A stretch of DNA of 40,735 bases. Origin: Lachnospiraceae bacterium (GTDB lineage Bacteria > Bacillota > Clostridia > Lachnospirales > Lachnospiraceae). The translations under genes and the position numbers were made by a program. How positions within the stretch are numbered: the first letter of the stretch is position 1; every line of letters begins with the position of its first letter. Shown here one piece after another: positions 1 to 8,463 of this stretch. The DNA lies in contig JAFPAQ010000011.1 in assembly GCA_017424235.1 (NCBI GenBank), positions 1 to 40,735 of the forward strand, written 5' to 3'. Under the pieces are notes generated by a model. That model saw nothing but the letters and a program-made list of their open reading frames with translations, searched no databases and was not told where the DNA came from.

Positions 1-830
1 CCTGTTTTTGCAGCATCAACGTCCATATGTAATAATCTTGCTGTTTTTTCCGCGAAATATGCTGTATGAATAGCATTAAAATATAGCTGTTTATCCTTTT
101 CCTTATATTCTGATAAAAGTTCATATTCCACATCATTAATTACCAGATATCTGTCTTTATCCTTATCTATACCAATTACAAAGAACAATCTCAATACAAT
201 AAAAACAAAAATAAGTGTTATAAAGACATATACAATTGCGATAAAAATGGACTCTATATTAAATTTTACACTATCTCCAAAAACAATATCCTCAAAAACA
301 ATTACAGAATAAATTGAAATAGAAATAAATATTGGTATACCTGTTTTTCCATTCTCCTCTACTTTTTCAAACAAAACTACAAACATTGCCCCACACAACA
401 GATATATCAAAAACTCTGATATATCTGTTAATGAAAAATATACATATATTGAAAACACCTCAGTATATGCAATAATTCCTGTAGCTGAATTAGAAAAAAG
501 TGAAAAGGCAAGTGCCATAACCGGAAATATCCAAATAGAGTAAGAAATTACCGGAAGACTGCACCCTAACACCAGCCCTGCTAATACTATAATTACCAAT
601 CTTACAAAACTGACATGATTGTCATTATGAAGTGATTTGTGCAAATAAGACTGTACCAATGAAAATCCTAATATAGCTGATGACACTATCGTAATACTGC
701 ATATCCGTACAATATCACCAAAACCATTACCATATAAATATGAGGCTATTCCAACAATAAATGCGGAAAAAATAATCAAAATGCACAAAATTGATATCTT
801 TTTAAATCTGGTTTCTTCCTTTTTTATCAT
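1..830 (-). CDS. HD-domain membrane protein, YqfF/PgpH-like, 3' end outside window
   Basis: The frame is open from an ATG at 830 to the window edge (about 276 codons). The start has an AGAGG-type ribosome site about 6 nt upstream and overlaps the end of phoH by 29 bp. The visible part has about seven or eight hydrophobic segments (roughly residues 8-30, 40-62, 75-110, 120-150, 165-180, 195-225). A soluble stretch follows, beginning with NAIHTAYFAEKTARLLHMD, which looks like the first helix of an HD phosphohydrolase domain. Position right after phoH matches yqfF (pgpH, a c-di-AMP phosphodiesterase) in Bacillus. The membrane region begins at once, however, with no room for the large extracellular domain found in PgpH. 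I infer an HD hydrolase of the cyclic-dinucleotide type. The catalytic HD pair lies beyond the edge, so activity cannot be judged. Confidence 0.72.
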   Translation of the reverse strand, partial: MIKKEETRFKKISILCILIIFSAFIVGIASYLYGNGFGDIVRICSITIVSSAILGFSLVQSYLHKSLHNDNHVSFVRLVIIVLAGLVLGCSLPVISYSIWIFPVMALAFSLFSNSATGIIAYTEVFSIYVYFSLTDISEFLIYLLCGAMFVVLFEKVEENGKTGIPIFISISIYSVIVFEDIVFGDSVKFNIESIFIAIVYVFITLIFVFIVLRLFFVIGIDKDKDRYLVINDVEYELLSEYKEKDKQLYFNAIHTAYFAEKTARLLHMDVDAAKT

Positions 831-1884
831 TATCGTACCTCTTGTCATGATTCTTTCTATTTGACTTTATTTTAAGCATTTGTTCATGTCTTTTTGCAGA
901 TACATTTATCTTACTTTCATAATCATCATAAGCTTTTACGATTTTTTGTACGAGAGGATGTCTGACTACATCCTTGCTGGTCATAGTAATAAATGCTATG
1001 TCATCAATTTTTCCAAGAACCTTTTGGGCAACATCAAGCCCGGACTGTACACCAACCGCCAAATCCTTCTGCGATGAGTCTCCTGTAATTATTACCTTTG
1101 AACCAAAACCAATTCTTGTTAAAAACATTTTCATTTGAGCAGGAGTTGTATTCTGCGCCTCATCAAGAATTATATATGCATTATCCAGAGTTCTTCCTCT
1201 CATATATGCAAGTGGTGCCACCTCAATAAGACCTTTTTCCATGTTCTTCTGAAAACTATCTGCCCCCATAATCTGATACAGGGCATCATAAAGTGGTCTT
1301 AAATAAGGATCCACCTTACTTTGCAAATCACCAGGTAAAAAACCTAATTTTTCACCTGCCTCAATCGCCGGTCTGGTCAAAATGATTCTCTCTACTTCAT
1401 GATTTTTAAATGCAGTTATCGCCATTGCCATAGCAAGATATGTCTTACCGGTACCTGCCGGTCCTAGTCCAAAAACAATCATTTTATTCTTTATTGCATC
1501 AATATACTTCTTTTGACCAATTGTTTTTGGTTTTATCGGTTTTCCTGATATTGTATGGCATATGCAATTGCCATCTATCTCCAAAATCGACTCATCTTCA
1601 TCATCCTTAGACAACTCCAAAGCATATGAAACGCTTTGCTCCTGTATTTCACTACCTCTCTTTGACAATGCAGCTAATTCCATTAGAAGTCTCCTGGCTT
1701 TATTTACATTATCAATCATACCTGATATTCTGATTTCGCCATTTCTGTCAGTAATGATAACATCCAAATCATCTTCTATTTTTTTAATATATAAATCATT
1801 ATTTCCAAAAATATTTTGCATATGTTCTGCTTCCATTTGCATAGAAACTGATACGCGTTGTGTTTCCTCTTTTATATCCTCCAA
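802..1884 (-). CDS. phoH: PhoH family ATPase
   Basis: PhoH-type cytoplasmic ATPase, a superfamily-1 helicase-like P-loop protein linked to RNA metabolism and ribosome maturation genes. The N-terminal 75 residues look like the KH-like domain. The Walker A motif GPAGTGKT lies near residue 141 and the Walker B/DEAQ motif (YIILDEAQNTT) near 247. I place the start at a TTG (1884) because AAGGAGA sits 6 nt before it. A longer frame from a TTG at 1923 has no comparable ribosome site and would overlap the yqfD stop. The resulting 360 residues suit the family. It follows yqfD and overlaps the HD membrane gene, the conserved yqfC-yqfD-phoH-yqfF order. Family and start are well supported; the cellular substrate is not known from sequence. 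Confidence 0.93.
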   Translation of the reverse strand: MEDIKEETQRVSVSMQMEAEHMQNIFGNNDLYIKKIEDDLDVIITDRNGEIRISGMIDNVNKARRLLMELAALSKRGSEIQEQSVSYALELSKDDEDESILEIDGNCICHTISGKPIKPKTIGQKKYIDAIKNKMIVFGLGPAGTGKTYLAMAMAITAFKNHEVERIILTRPAIEAGEKLGFLPGDLQSKVDPYLRPLYDALYQIMGADSFQKNMEKGLIEVAPLAYMRGRTLDNAYIILDEAQNTTPAQMKMFLTRIGFGSKVIITGDSSQKDLAVGVQSGLDVAQKVLGKIDDIAFITMTSKDVVRHPLVQKIVKAYDDYESKINVSAKRHEQMLKIKSNRKNHDKRYDNDKKGRNQI

Positions 1885-1912
1885 GACAAATCTCCTTATC
1901 AGTATTACAAAT

Positions 1913-3211
1913 CTACATTTCAACAGGCTCTATGCCTATCAGTTTATTTACCATTAATTCAATATGCATAGTCATACCATTTCCATCATGTTCTATTTTA
2001 ACATTTTTTTCGACAATTTGTACCCCTTTTTCTGATAAACATAAAATTATTTTTTCTAATTCGTCAGTTAGCTTTCCTTGCATTTCTGCTTGTGTATGAT
2101 AACTATGCTTTACATAATATTGTTTTCTATTAATTGTTCCGTAATACACCGGTAAATATATATCCTCCAATAAAACTAACTGCTTTTTTTCTAATATGCT
2201 TTCTTCAAGCATTTTAGTATCTTTCTTATCATTATCTTTTCCAAACACTTCATCTATTATTGAAATTTTTTCTCCAATTTTTTTTAAAACATCTTTTACT
2301 TCCATCGTTTCAAAATGATATCCCAATAGTTCAATAAAATAACCTCTTGAATTATTATCTGTATATGTAAAAAAATTGTATTTTCTATTTATATTCAAAT
2401 CATAACTTAATATAGTCTGTATATATATATCTGCGTCTGCATCATATATCTGATAATCAACCACATTTTGTTCCTCATCATATACAGGTACCTTTCCCTC
2501 TACCAGCACCTGTCCTTTTTCAACTTTATCTCCCGCTTTTACTTTTGGAACTCCATTTCTCGTTATAATAGAAATAATAACACCATCCTCCGTTGCTAAA
2601 ATGTCTTTTCCCGAAAAATCTGATTTTACTATTTCCTTTATATCATTTTCTTTTAGCTCCACGACCAGCTTTGTTCCTTCAAAATAAATAGAAGTCCAGG
2701 TAACATTTGCAAATTTTGTCCTAAGCTGTTTTTCCTCCTCCTCACAATTAATCTTATCCTTTTTTATGCCATAATGTATATTGCGCTCAGACAAAAAATC
2801 ACTTAATTGTTCACTTGTAATATTACAATTTCCACTATATTCTATTGCCCATACATATTCTGTTGAACATCTCAAAAAAGCAATGCATAAAATAATCCCT
2901 ATAAAAAAAATAATCCTTTTCTTAACAAAAGGAATGTAAAAAGGAAGTCCATATTTCTTTTCAATATGTATTTTTGTATTAGTTTTTCTTAAAATATCCG
3001 ATGTAGAAATCAACTGTGGTGCATACATCTCACATCTAAATCTTGCTTTTTCTATATCAGTCCCTGCACCTTCATCACAATAGCTTATATTCCATATACA
3101 TATATTATTCATTCTGCAAATATTAAAAAAACGTTCAACACAATCGCCCTGCAATTCTATGCACACGCTGCCTTTTAGCCATCTGATCCAATTATTTTGC
3201 AAAATCCCCAC
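1913..3211 (-). CDS. yqfD: Sporulation protein YqfD
   Basis: Single-pass membrane protein of the YqfD family (432 residues), made in the mother cell during sporulation in Bacillus. One hydrophobic segment lies near residues 94-114 (IIFFIGIILCIAFL). A long extracytoplasmic part follows, with the family pattern of a lipoyl-like stretch (KAGDKVEKGQVLVEG near 230) and a C-terminal mixed region. The start is GTG at 3211, 12 nt after the yqfC stop. The ribosome site (AGGACTGG) is weak, which suggests translational coupling to yqfC. It lies between yqfC and phoH as in Bacillus and marks the host as belonging to a spore-forming lineage. Its molecular role is not established. Confidence 0.9.
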   Translation of the reverse strand: MGILQNNWIRWLKGSVCIELQGDCVERFFNICRMNNICIWNISYCDEGAGTDIEKARFRCEMYAPQLISTSDILRKTNTKIHIEKKYGLPFYIPFVKKRIIFFIGIILCIAFLRCSTEYVWAIEYSGNCNITSEQLSDFLSERNIHYGIKKDKINCEEEEKQLRTKFANVTWTSIYFEGTKLVVELKENDIKEIVKSDFSGKDILATEDGVIISIITRNGVPKVKAGDKVEKGQVLVEGKVPVYDEEQNVVDYQIYDADADIYIQTILSYDLNINRKYNFFTYTDNNSRGYFIELLGYHFETMEVKDVLKKIGEKISIIDEVFGKDNDKKDTKMLEESILEKKQLVLLEDIYLPVYYGTINRKQYYVKHSYHTQAEMQGKLTDELEKIILCLSEKGVQIVEKNVKIEHDGNGMTMHIELMVNKLIGIEPVEM

Positions 3212-3223
3212 CGTCCAGTCCTA

Positions 3224-3523
3224 TTAAATCTCGACCTTTATTTCTTTTATTTTACCTGAAATACGCATATCTTCACTTGAATAATATACTATGAGAAGAT
3301 TATTTCCTGATATTCTATATTTTATTCCATTACCTCTAACTATTATCTCACAACAGGTATATGATAATATGCCTTTAAAATTCTCAATAATAATATCCGA
3401 ACAACCCGACATATGTAATAACGAAGAATTAACCACCACTTCTTTGGGAATGCAAAAGTTTTCTGCAAAACATTCTCCGGCTTCAACCAGGTCATGTCTA
3501 ATAGCTTCTTTAATATTTTTCAT
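3224..3523 (-). CDS. yqfC: Sporulation protein YqfC (YabP/YqfC family)
   Basis: Small protein of 99 residues in the YabP/YqfC family. It shows the family's run of short beta strands, including a segment equivalent to 'I.IENFKGI..Y' (IIIENFKGILSYTCCEIIVRG). It is the first gene of the yqfC-yqfD-phoH block. In Bacillus yqfC belongs to the sigma-E mother-cell regulon; the sigma factor used here cannot be told from sequence. The ATG at 3523 has no clear Shine-Dalgarno and is only 15 nt downstream of a hairpin, an odd leader. A later start would remove conserved residues, so I keep this one. Confidence 0.87.
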   Translation of the reverse strand: MKNIKEAIRHDLVEAGECFAENFCIPKEVVVNSSLLHMSGCSDIIIENFKGILSYTCCEIIVRGNGIKYRISGNNLLIVYYSSEDMRISGKIKEIKVEI

Positions 3524-3538
3524 TTTTGCAAAATAACA

Positions 3539-3568
3539 AAATGAAGTATATATAGCTATACTTCATTT
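3539..3568 (-). terminator. AT-rich hairpin between pdp and yqfC
   Basis: A 12-bp perfect stem (3539-3550 with 3557-3568) around a 6-nt loop, followed on the minus strand by a T-rich stretch. It could end the pdp transcript. It has almost no G+C and lies immediately before the yqfC start, so it could instead be a leader hairpin of yqfC. Confidence 0.5.
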
Positions 3569-3571
3569 TAT

Positions 3572-3600
3572 ATTATACTTAATACACTCTATTCAATTAA
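3572..3600 (-). promoter_or_regulatory. Candidate promoter of yqfC block
   Basis: Minus-strand TATAAT at 3572-3577 is preceded, with a 17-nt spacer, by TTAATT at 3595-3600. It lies between the pdp stop and the hairpin ahead of yqfC. The -10 box is perfect but the -35 box is poor. If it is used, the hairpin at 3539-3568 would sit at the very 5' end of the message. Confidence 0.4.
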
Positions 3601-3611
3601 TATCAAAAATA

Positions 3612-4919
3612 TTACTCTGTAATTACTCCTTTAATCAATCGAGCCTTTTCAACCTTCTTGTCAGATATTGTATATGCTTTTAGAAATCTTTCTTTCGCAA
3701 TATTGAGCTTTTCTCTGTCATTTGCATATATCGTAGCCAGTGAATCTCCCTTGTTTACTTTATCACCAACCTTTTTCTTCAAGACAAATCCTACGGACAA
3801 ATCAATAACACTATCTTTAGTTTCGCGTCCACCTCCCAATATCAACGAACAGATACCTATCTCATCACATATTATCCTGCTGACATAACCGTCACAAGGA
3901 GATTCTATCTCTTCAATTATTGAAGCTGTTGGCAGCTTATCCGTATCATATACATAGGATTTGTCTCCCCCTTGTGCTTCGACAAATTCTGCAAGCTTTG
4001 CCAATGCACTTCCATCATTAATACACTCTACTAATTTCTGCCTTGCTTCATCAACTGATTCAGCCCTTTTTGCTGCTACCAGCATATAAGAACCTAATGT
4101 AACACACAACTCTTCAAAATCCTTAGGTCCTTCACCCTTCAAAGTGTCAATAGCTTCTCTTACCTCCAAAGCGTTTCCAACTGCATTTCCTAAAGGCTGA
4201 TCCATATCAGATACAATAGCAACTGTTTTTCTTCCGGCACCATTACCTATTTTTACCATTTCATGTGCAAGCGAAAAAGCATCCTTTTCATTCTTCATAA
4301 ATGCTCCACTACCGGTTTTAACATCAAGAACTATTGCATCTGCACCAGCTGCAAGCTTTTTGCTCATTATGGAAGAAGCGATAAGCGACATATTGTCAAC
4401 CGTAGCTGTGACGTCTCTTAAAGCATACAATTTTTTATCCGCAGGTGCAAGATCCGCAGTTTGTCCCATAATAGCTATACCAATATTTTTAACATTATCA
4501 ATGAACTTCTCTTCTGAAATCTCAGTCGAAAAGCCCTTAAAGCTTTCCAGCTTATCAATTGTTCCTCCTGTATGTCCTAATCCTCGTCCACTCATTTTTG
4601 CAACCGTAACTCCTAACGAAGCTACCATTGGAGTAAGTGCAAGTGATGTCTTATCGCCAACACCGCCAGTTGAATGCTTATCAACCTTAATGCCCTCAAT
4701 CATGCCTAAATCCAGTGTATCTCCACTATTGGTCATCGCCATCGTAAGCGCCAGTGTCTCTTTCTCATTCATTCCCTGAAAATATATTGCCATCATCATT
4801 GCTGACATTTGATAATCCGGAATCTCTTCCTTGGTATAGCCGTCTATCATAAAATTGATTTCTTCATCAGTTAATGTACCACCATTTCTCTTCTTCATTA
4901 TCAAATCATACATTCTCAT
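3612..4919 (-). CDS. pdp: Pyrimidine-nucleoside phosphorylase
   Basis: Cytosolic enzyme that splits thymidine, deoxyuridine or uridine with phosphate into base and (deoxy)ribose-1-phosphate, in nucleoside salvage. The family signature SGRGLGHTGGTIDKLESF is near residue 105 and the phosphate/pyrimidine-binding segment KHSTGGVGDKTS near 80. The C-terminal alpha/beta domain is complete. ATG at 4919 is chosen because AAAGGGGTG lies 6 nt upstream; this gives 435 residues, normal for Pdp/DeoA. A longer frame starts at 4955 but has no ribosome site. It lies 41 nt downstream of rlmH and probably shares its transcript. Whether it prefers thymidine (DeoA) or is broad (Pdp) is not decided by the sequence; Pdp is the usual Firmicute form. 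Confidence 0.95.
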   Translation of the reverse strand: MRMYDLIMKKRNGGTLTDEEINFMIDGYTKEEIPDYQMSAMMMAIYFQGMNEKETLALTMAMTNSGDTLDLGMIEGIKVDKHSTGGVGDKTSLALTPMVASLGVTVAKMSGRGLGHTGGTIDKLESFKGFSTEISEEKFIDNVKNIGIAIMGQTADLAPADKKLYALRDVTATVDNMSLIASSIMSKKLAAGADAIVLDVKTGSGAFMKNEKDAFSLAHEMVKIGNGAGRKTVAIVSDMDQPLGNAVGNALEVREAIDTLKGEGPKDFEELCVTLGSYMLVAAKRAESVDEARQKLVECINDGSALAKLAEFVEAQGGDKSYVYDTDKLPTASIIEEIESPCDGYVSRIICDEIGICSLILGGGRETKDSVIDLSVGFVLKKKVGDKVNKGDSLATIYANDREKLNIAKERFLKAYTISDKKVEKARLIKGVITE

Positions 4920-4960
4920 ACAAAACACCCCTTTCTGGATTTTTTGAACAACCAAAGTAA

Positions 4961-5440
4961 CTATTTATGATAGGGTTCTCCATTAAGAATCCTATAGCAA
5001 CGATAAATCTGCTCCAGCAATATCACCCTCATCAACTGATGTGGAAATGTCATATCAGAAAAGCTGAGTTTATAATCTGCCCTTTTTAAAACACTTTCAT
5101 GTAATCCCAATGAACCTCCAATTATAAAGGCAATATTGCTTTCTCCTGTTAAACCAAGCTTATTGATTTTATCGGCAAACTGAACAGAATCCACTTTTTT
5201 TCCTTCTATTGCCAATGCAATACAATAGGTATCATCTTTTATATATTTCATTATTCTTTCTGCTTCTTTATATTTAATCTGAGCCTCTAATGCATCAGAT
5301 GCTTTATCGGGAGTTTTTTCATCCGCCACTTCAATAATCTCAAGCTTACAATATCTTGAGAGCCTTTTTTGATATTCAGCTATTGCATCTCTATAATATT
5401 TTTCTTTTACTTTTCCAACTGTAATCAAAGTTATATTCAT
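4961..5440 (-). CDS. rlmH: 23S rRNA pseudouridine1915 N3-methyltransferase RlmH
   Basis: SPOUT-class methyltransferase that methylates pseudouridine 1915 of 23S rRNA in the assembled 70S ribosome using S-adenosylmethionine. All 159 residues align with the usual length. Marker segments are the start [16 protein letters not shown], the knot-forming [17 protein letters not shown], and the C-terminal [20 protein letters not shown] followed by GEPYHK. The ATG at 5440 has AAGGA 7 nt upstream. That ribosome site directly follows the T-run of a rho-independent-type hairpin (5453-5481), leaving no room for a promoter. Expression may therefore depend on read-through from the upstream gene. Confidence 0.96.
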   Translation of the reverse strand: MNITLITVGKVKEKYYRDAIAEYQKRLSRYCKLEIIEVADEKTPDKASDALEAQIKYKEAERIMKYIKDDTYCIALAIEGKKVDSVQFADKINKLGLTGESNIAFIIGGSLGLHESVLKRADYKLSFSDMTFPHQLMRVILLEQIYRCYRILNGEPYHK

Positions 5441-5452
5441 AATCTAATCCTT

Positions 5453-5481
5453 AAAAAAATCGGATGCCAGCGCATCCGATT
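5453..5481 (-). terminator. Rho-independent terminator, exact copy of the one at 29750
   Basis: Stem 5459-5467 with 5472-5480 around loop CAGC, followed on the minus strand by seven T residues. The 29 bp are identical to 29750-29778, at the 3' end of an unrelated phosphatase gene. Here the T-run abuts the rlmH ribosome site. Confidence 0.8.
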
Positions 5482-5483
5482 CC

Positions 5484-5523
5484 AAAAGAGACAGAATTTT
5501 AAACAAAATTTTCTGTCTCTTTT
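5484..5523 (-). terminator. Second hairpin downstream of 5534 gene
   Basis: A 13-bp stem (5484-5496 with 5511-5523) around an A/T-rich loop, just after the stop of the gene at 5534-6022 and in tandem with the hairpin at 5453-5481. On the minus strand the second arm ends in TTTTG. It is probably the first of two tandem terminators. Confidence 0.6.
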
Positions 5524-5533
5524 AATATCTATT

Positions 5534-6022
5534 CTATTCAAATAATTCTGAATACAATTCTTCACAAATGGATTCCAAATACGATGCATCTACATTTCCA
5601 AATTCATGAACAATATTACTTTTCAATATTTCAAAATATCTAAAATACTTCATTTCATCAGGAAGGTCATCAACATCACCCACACTGGCTTTAATATCTT
5701 CCACTGTAAGATTTTCGCGTACCCATTTTTTTATTCTATCAGTAAGATCATCCTCTGCCTTAGCTTCCTCAGAATAAATCTTTGAAGATTTAAATGAAGA
5801 TATTCCAACAACAATAAATATTATAAACAATACACCCATTATGCCATAGGTTATGTATCTGCTCGAACCGGCAAGTCTAAAAGGTAAAAATCCTAATTCC
5901 ATAAGTACAATCATTATCAATCCCAAAGCACCTACTATAGTCAATGAATACCCTGAACTTTTAAAATCCTCTGCCTTAGATTTTTTATCCTGATAAACCT
6001 TTATATCTTCATTATTAGACAT
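5534..6022 (-). CDS. Small two-TM membrane protein, function unknown
   Basis: A 162-residue protein I cannot assign to a named family. It has a polar N-terminus (MSNNEDIKVYQDKK) and two membrane spans near residues 27-46 and 57-76. A cytosolic acidic tail of about 85 residues follows, with predicted helices ending in SYLESICEELYSELFE. The ATG at 6022 has AGGAGG 7 nt upstream, so the start is secure. It is followed by two tandem hairpins, suggesting a transcript end. Similar small zinc-ribbon-less membrane proteins are common in Lachnospiraceae between housekeeping genes; I see nothing that points to a role. Confidence 0.8.
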   Translation of the reverse strand: MSNNEDIKVYQDKKSKAEDFKSSGYSLTIVGALGLIMIVLMELGFLPFRLAGSSRYITYGIMGVLFIIFIVVGISSFKSSKIYSEEAKAEDDLTDRIKKWVRENLTVEDIKASVGDVDDLPDEMKYFRYFEILKSNIVHEFGNVDASYLESICEELYSELFE

Positions 6023-6090
6023 AGCCTATCCTCCTGATGTCATTAATTTACCATAACTGTTCAGAACCAAGCCTTCACAGTAACAATTTA

Positions 6091-7476
6091 TTATTTATTT
6101 GAAAGATAATTGTGGATACCCTTTGCAGCTGCCTTACCAGCACCCATAGCAAGAATAACTGTTGCAGCACCTGTAACAGCATCACCACCTGCATATACGC
6201 CTTCTTTAGAAGTCTTTCCAAATTCTTCATCAGCAACAATACATTTCCACTTGTTAGTCTCAAGGCCTTCGGTTGTTGAAGAAATAAGTGGATTTGGAGA
6301 TGTACCAAGTGACATGATAACTGTATCCAATTCCATCTCAAACTCACTACCGGCAACTTCTACTGGTCTTCTTCTTCCTGAAGCATCCGGCTCGCCAAGT
6401 TCCATCTTTACACACTTCATTCCTCTAACCCAATTATTCTCATCCTCAAGAATTTCAATTGGATTAGTTAAAAGATCAAAGATAATTCCTTCTTCTTTTG
6501 CATGATGCACTTCTTCAACTCTGGCTGGAAGCTCTTCTTCACTTCTTCTATATACAATATGAACTTCTGCTCCAAGTCTTAATGCGGTTCTTGCAGCGTC
6601 CATTGCAACATTACCGCCACCAACTACGGCAACCTTCTTGCCTCTCATGATAGGTGTATTTGAATCCTCATTGAATGCCTTCATAAGATTGCTTCTGGTT
6701 AAATACTCATTTGCAGAAAATACACCGTTAGCATTTTCACCAGGAATTCCCATAAATTTAGGAAGACCGGCACCTGAACCGATAAATACAGCATCAAATC
6801 CTTCGTCTTCGATAAGCTCATCTATAGTAACAGACTTTCCTACAATTACGTTTTTCTCAATCTTAACACCTAAAGACTCAACGTTTTCAATTTCCTTTGC
6901 AACTACTGCTTCCTTTGGAAGTCTGAATTCAGGTATACCATAAACAAGAACTCCACCTGCCTCATGAAGTGCTTCAAAAATTGTAACATCATAACCAAGT
7001 TTTGCCAAATCGCCGGCACATGTAAGACCAGCAGGACCTGAACCGATAACAGCTACCTTTTTACCGAGCTTTTCTTTTGCTGGTTCTGGTTTCACTCCGT
7101 TTTCTCTAGCCCAGTCAGCTACAAAACGCTCAAGCTTACCAATTGAAATAGCTTCGCCTTTGATACCTCTAATACATTTTCCTTCACACTGACTCTCCTG
7201 AGGACATACACGTCCACAAACAGCAGGAAGTGCTGAAGATTCACTAATAATCTTGTAAGCATCTGCAATATTACCTTCTTTAACCTGCTCGATAAATGCA
7301 GGAATATTAATAGAAACAGGACAACCCTTTACACACTGTGCATTCTTACAATTAATGCAACGTGCTGCCTCTTCCATTGCCTCTTCTTTATTATATCCAA
7401 GACATACTTCATCAAAATTCTTTGCTCTAACTGCCGGCTCCTGCTCACGAACAGGTACTTTCTTTAATACGTCCAT
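6091..7476 (-). CDS. gltA: NADPH-dependent glutamate synthase-like oxidoreductase, NfnB subunit
   Basis: FAD/iron-sulfur oxidoreductase of 461 residues. The N-terminal domain carries two Cys clusters for [4Fe-4S] centres (CINCKNAQCVKGCP near 41, CGRVCPQESQCEGKC near 89). Two dinucleotide folds follow (GSGPAGLTCAGDL near 146, GGGNVAMDAART near 287) and a C-terminal FAD motif (GVYAGGDAVTGAATV). It is often annotated GltA (homotetrameric glutamate synthase). The start codon overlaps the stop of an NfnA-like gene (TAATG), so the pair more likely forms NfnAB, which couples NADH and reduced ferredoxin oxidation to NADP+ reduction by flavin-based bifurcation. That assignment follows Clostridium and Moorella NfnAB and is an inference. 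The glutamate-synthase label is the alternative. Confidence 0.93.
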   Translation of the reverse strand: MDVLKKVPVREQEPAVRAKNFDEVCLGYNKEEAMEEAARCINCKNAQCVKGCPVSINIPAFIEQVKEGNIADAYKIISESSALPAVCGRVCPQESQCEGKCIRGIKGEAISIGKLERFVADWARENGVKPEPAKEKLGKKVAVIGSGPAGLTCAGDLAKLGYDVTIFEALHEAGGVLVYGIPEFRLPKEAVVAKEIENVESLGVKIEKNVIVGKSVTIDELIEDEGFDAVFIGSGAGLPKFMGIPGENANGVFSANEYLTRSNLMKAFNEDSNTPIMRGKKVAVVGGGNVAMDAARTALRLGAEVHIVYRRSEEELPARVEEVHHAKEEGIIFDLLTNPIEILEDENNWVRGMKCVKMELGEPDASGRRRPVEVAGSEFEMELDTVIMSLGTSPNPLISSTTEGLETNKWKCIVADEEFGKTSKEGVYAGGDAVTGAATVILAMGAGKAAAKGIHNYLSNK

Positions 7477-8363
7477 TACTCGTCACCTCCACACTGACCA
7501 CATCCACCGTGGTGAGTATCTCCTTCTTTAAGTTTAAGCATAGCTCTGCCTTCTGCTGTCTTATAAATCTGCTGACGCTTCATTGCTTCGTCAAAGTTTA
7601 CAAGATGTCCATCAAACTCAGGACCATCAACACATGCAAATTTAACCTTATCACCTACTGTAACTCGGCATGCACCACACATACCTGTACCATCAACCAT
7701 AATCGGGTTAAGACTGACAATAGTTGGAATACCAAGCTCTTTTGTAAGTTTACATACAAATTTCATCATGATCATTGGACCAATTGCTATGCAAACATCA
7801 TATTTTTTACCTTCATCTACGAGATCCTGAATAGTCTGAGTAACCATACCCTTGCGACCATAAGAACCATCATCTGTGGTAACATAAAGATTTCCGGCAA
7901 CAGCTTCCATCTCTTTTTCTAATATTAATAAATCATGATTCTTTGCACCAACGATAACATCAGCGTTAATGCCATTCTCATGAAGCCACTTAACCTGTGG
8001 ATAAACCGGTGCAGTACCAACACCACCTGCTACGAAAAGTATTTTTTTCTTTGCCAATTCAGCTTTATCTTCTTTTACAAGCTCTGAAGGACATCCAAGT
8101 GGTCCAACAAAATCATGAAAAGCATCTCCGGTCTTTAACTCTGCCATTCTTGTTGTTTCAGCACCTACTGTCTGAAAAACAATAGTAACAGTTCCATTAT
8201 CTCTATCATAATCACAAATTGTAAGAGGTATTCTCTCACCGTCTTTATCCATTCTTACAATAACAAACTGTCCCGGCTGACAATTCTTCGCAACACGTGG
8301 AGCTTCAACTACCATATAGTATATATTTGTAGTAAGCTCTTTAGATTCTAAAATCTTGTACAT
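7476..8363 (-). CDS. nfnA: Ferredoxin-NADP+ reductase subunit alpha, NfnA/SudB-like
   Basis: A 295-residue protein of the ferredoxin-reductase/PyrK type. An N-terminal beta-barrel binds FAD (residues 1-95, GQFVIVRMD near 27). An NAD-binding domain follows (FVAGGVGTAPVYPQVKWL near 112). The C-terminal Cys cluster for a [2Fe-2S] centre (DGTGMCGACRVTVGDKVKFACVDGPE) lies near 224. It shares a TAATG junction with nfnB, implying coupled translation of a 1:1 complex. ATG at 8363 has only a modest GGTGGA ribosome site. A good sigma-A promoter lies 47 nt upstream of the start (8410-8438). PyrK or sulfide dehydrogenase subunits are alternatives by fold, but the partner gene argues for Nfn. Confidence 0.92.
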   Translation of the reverse strand: MYKILESKELTTNIYYMVVEAPRVAKNCQPGQFVIVRMDKDGERIPLTICDYDRDNGTVTIVFQTVGAETTRMAELKTGDAFHDFVGPLGCPSELVKEDKAELAKKKILFVAGGVGTAPVYPQVKWLHENGINADVIVGAKNHDLLILEKEMEAVAGNLYVTTDDGSYGRKGMVTQTIQDLVDEGKKYDVCIAIGPMIMMKFVCKLTKELGIPTIVSLNPIMVDGTGMCGACRVTVGDKVKFACVDGPEFDGHLVNFDEAMKRQQIYKTAEGRAMLKLKEGDTHHGGCGQCGGDE

Positions 8364-8409
8364 TTATAAATCCACCATACCTTTCTTAAATACTTCCACA
8401 CGATTTATA

Positions 8410-8438
8410 ATTTTATAGTAATGAAGAAATAATTTCAA
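8410..8438 (-). promoter_or_regulatory. Sigma-A promoter of nfnAB
   Basis: Minus-strand TTGAAA (8433-8438), 17-nt spacer, TAAAAT (8410-8415). It lies in the 100-bp gap between the zinc-ribbon gene and nfnA and points into nfnA. Confidence 0.68.
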
Positions 8439-8463
8439 CTTATTTTTACAAATTTCTTAAAAA

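Noticed and set aside
5484..5523. Riboswitch or attenuator formed by the two hairpins ahead of rlmH
   Set aside because: The two stems do not compete for shared sequence, so tandem terminators are simpler.
6075..6356. Minus-strand 93-codon frame inside nfnB
   Set aside because: A Leu/Gln-rich shadow of the gltA/nfnB frame with no start signal.
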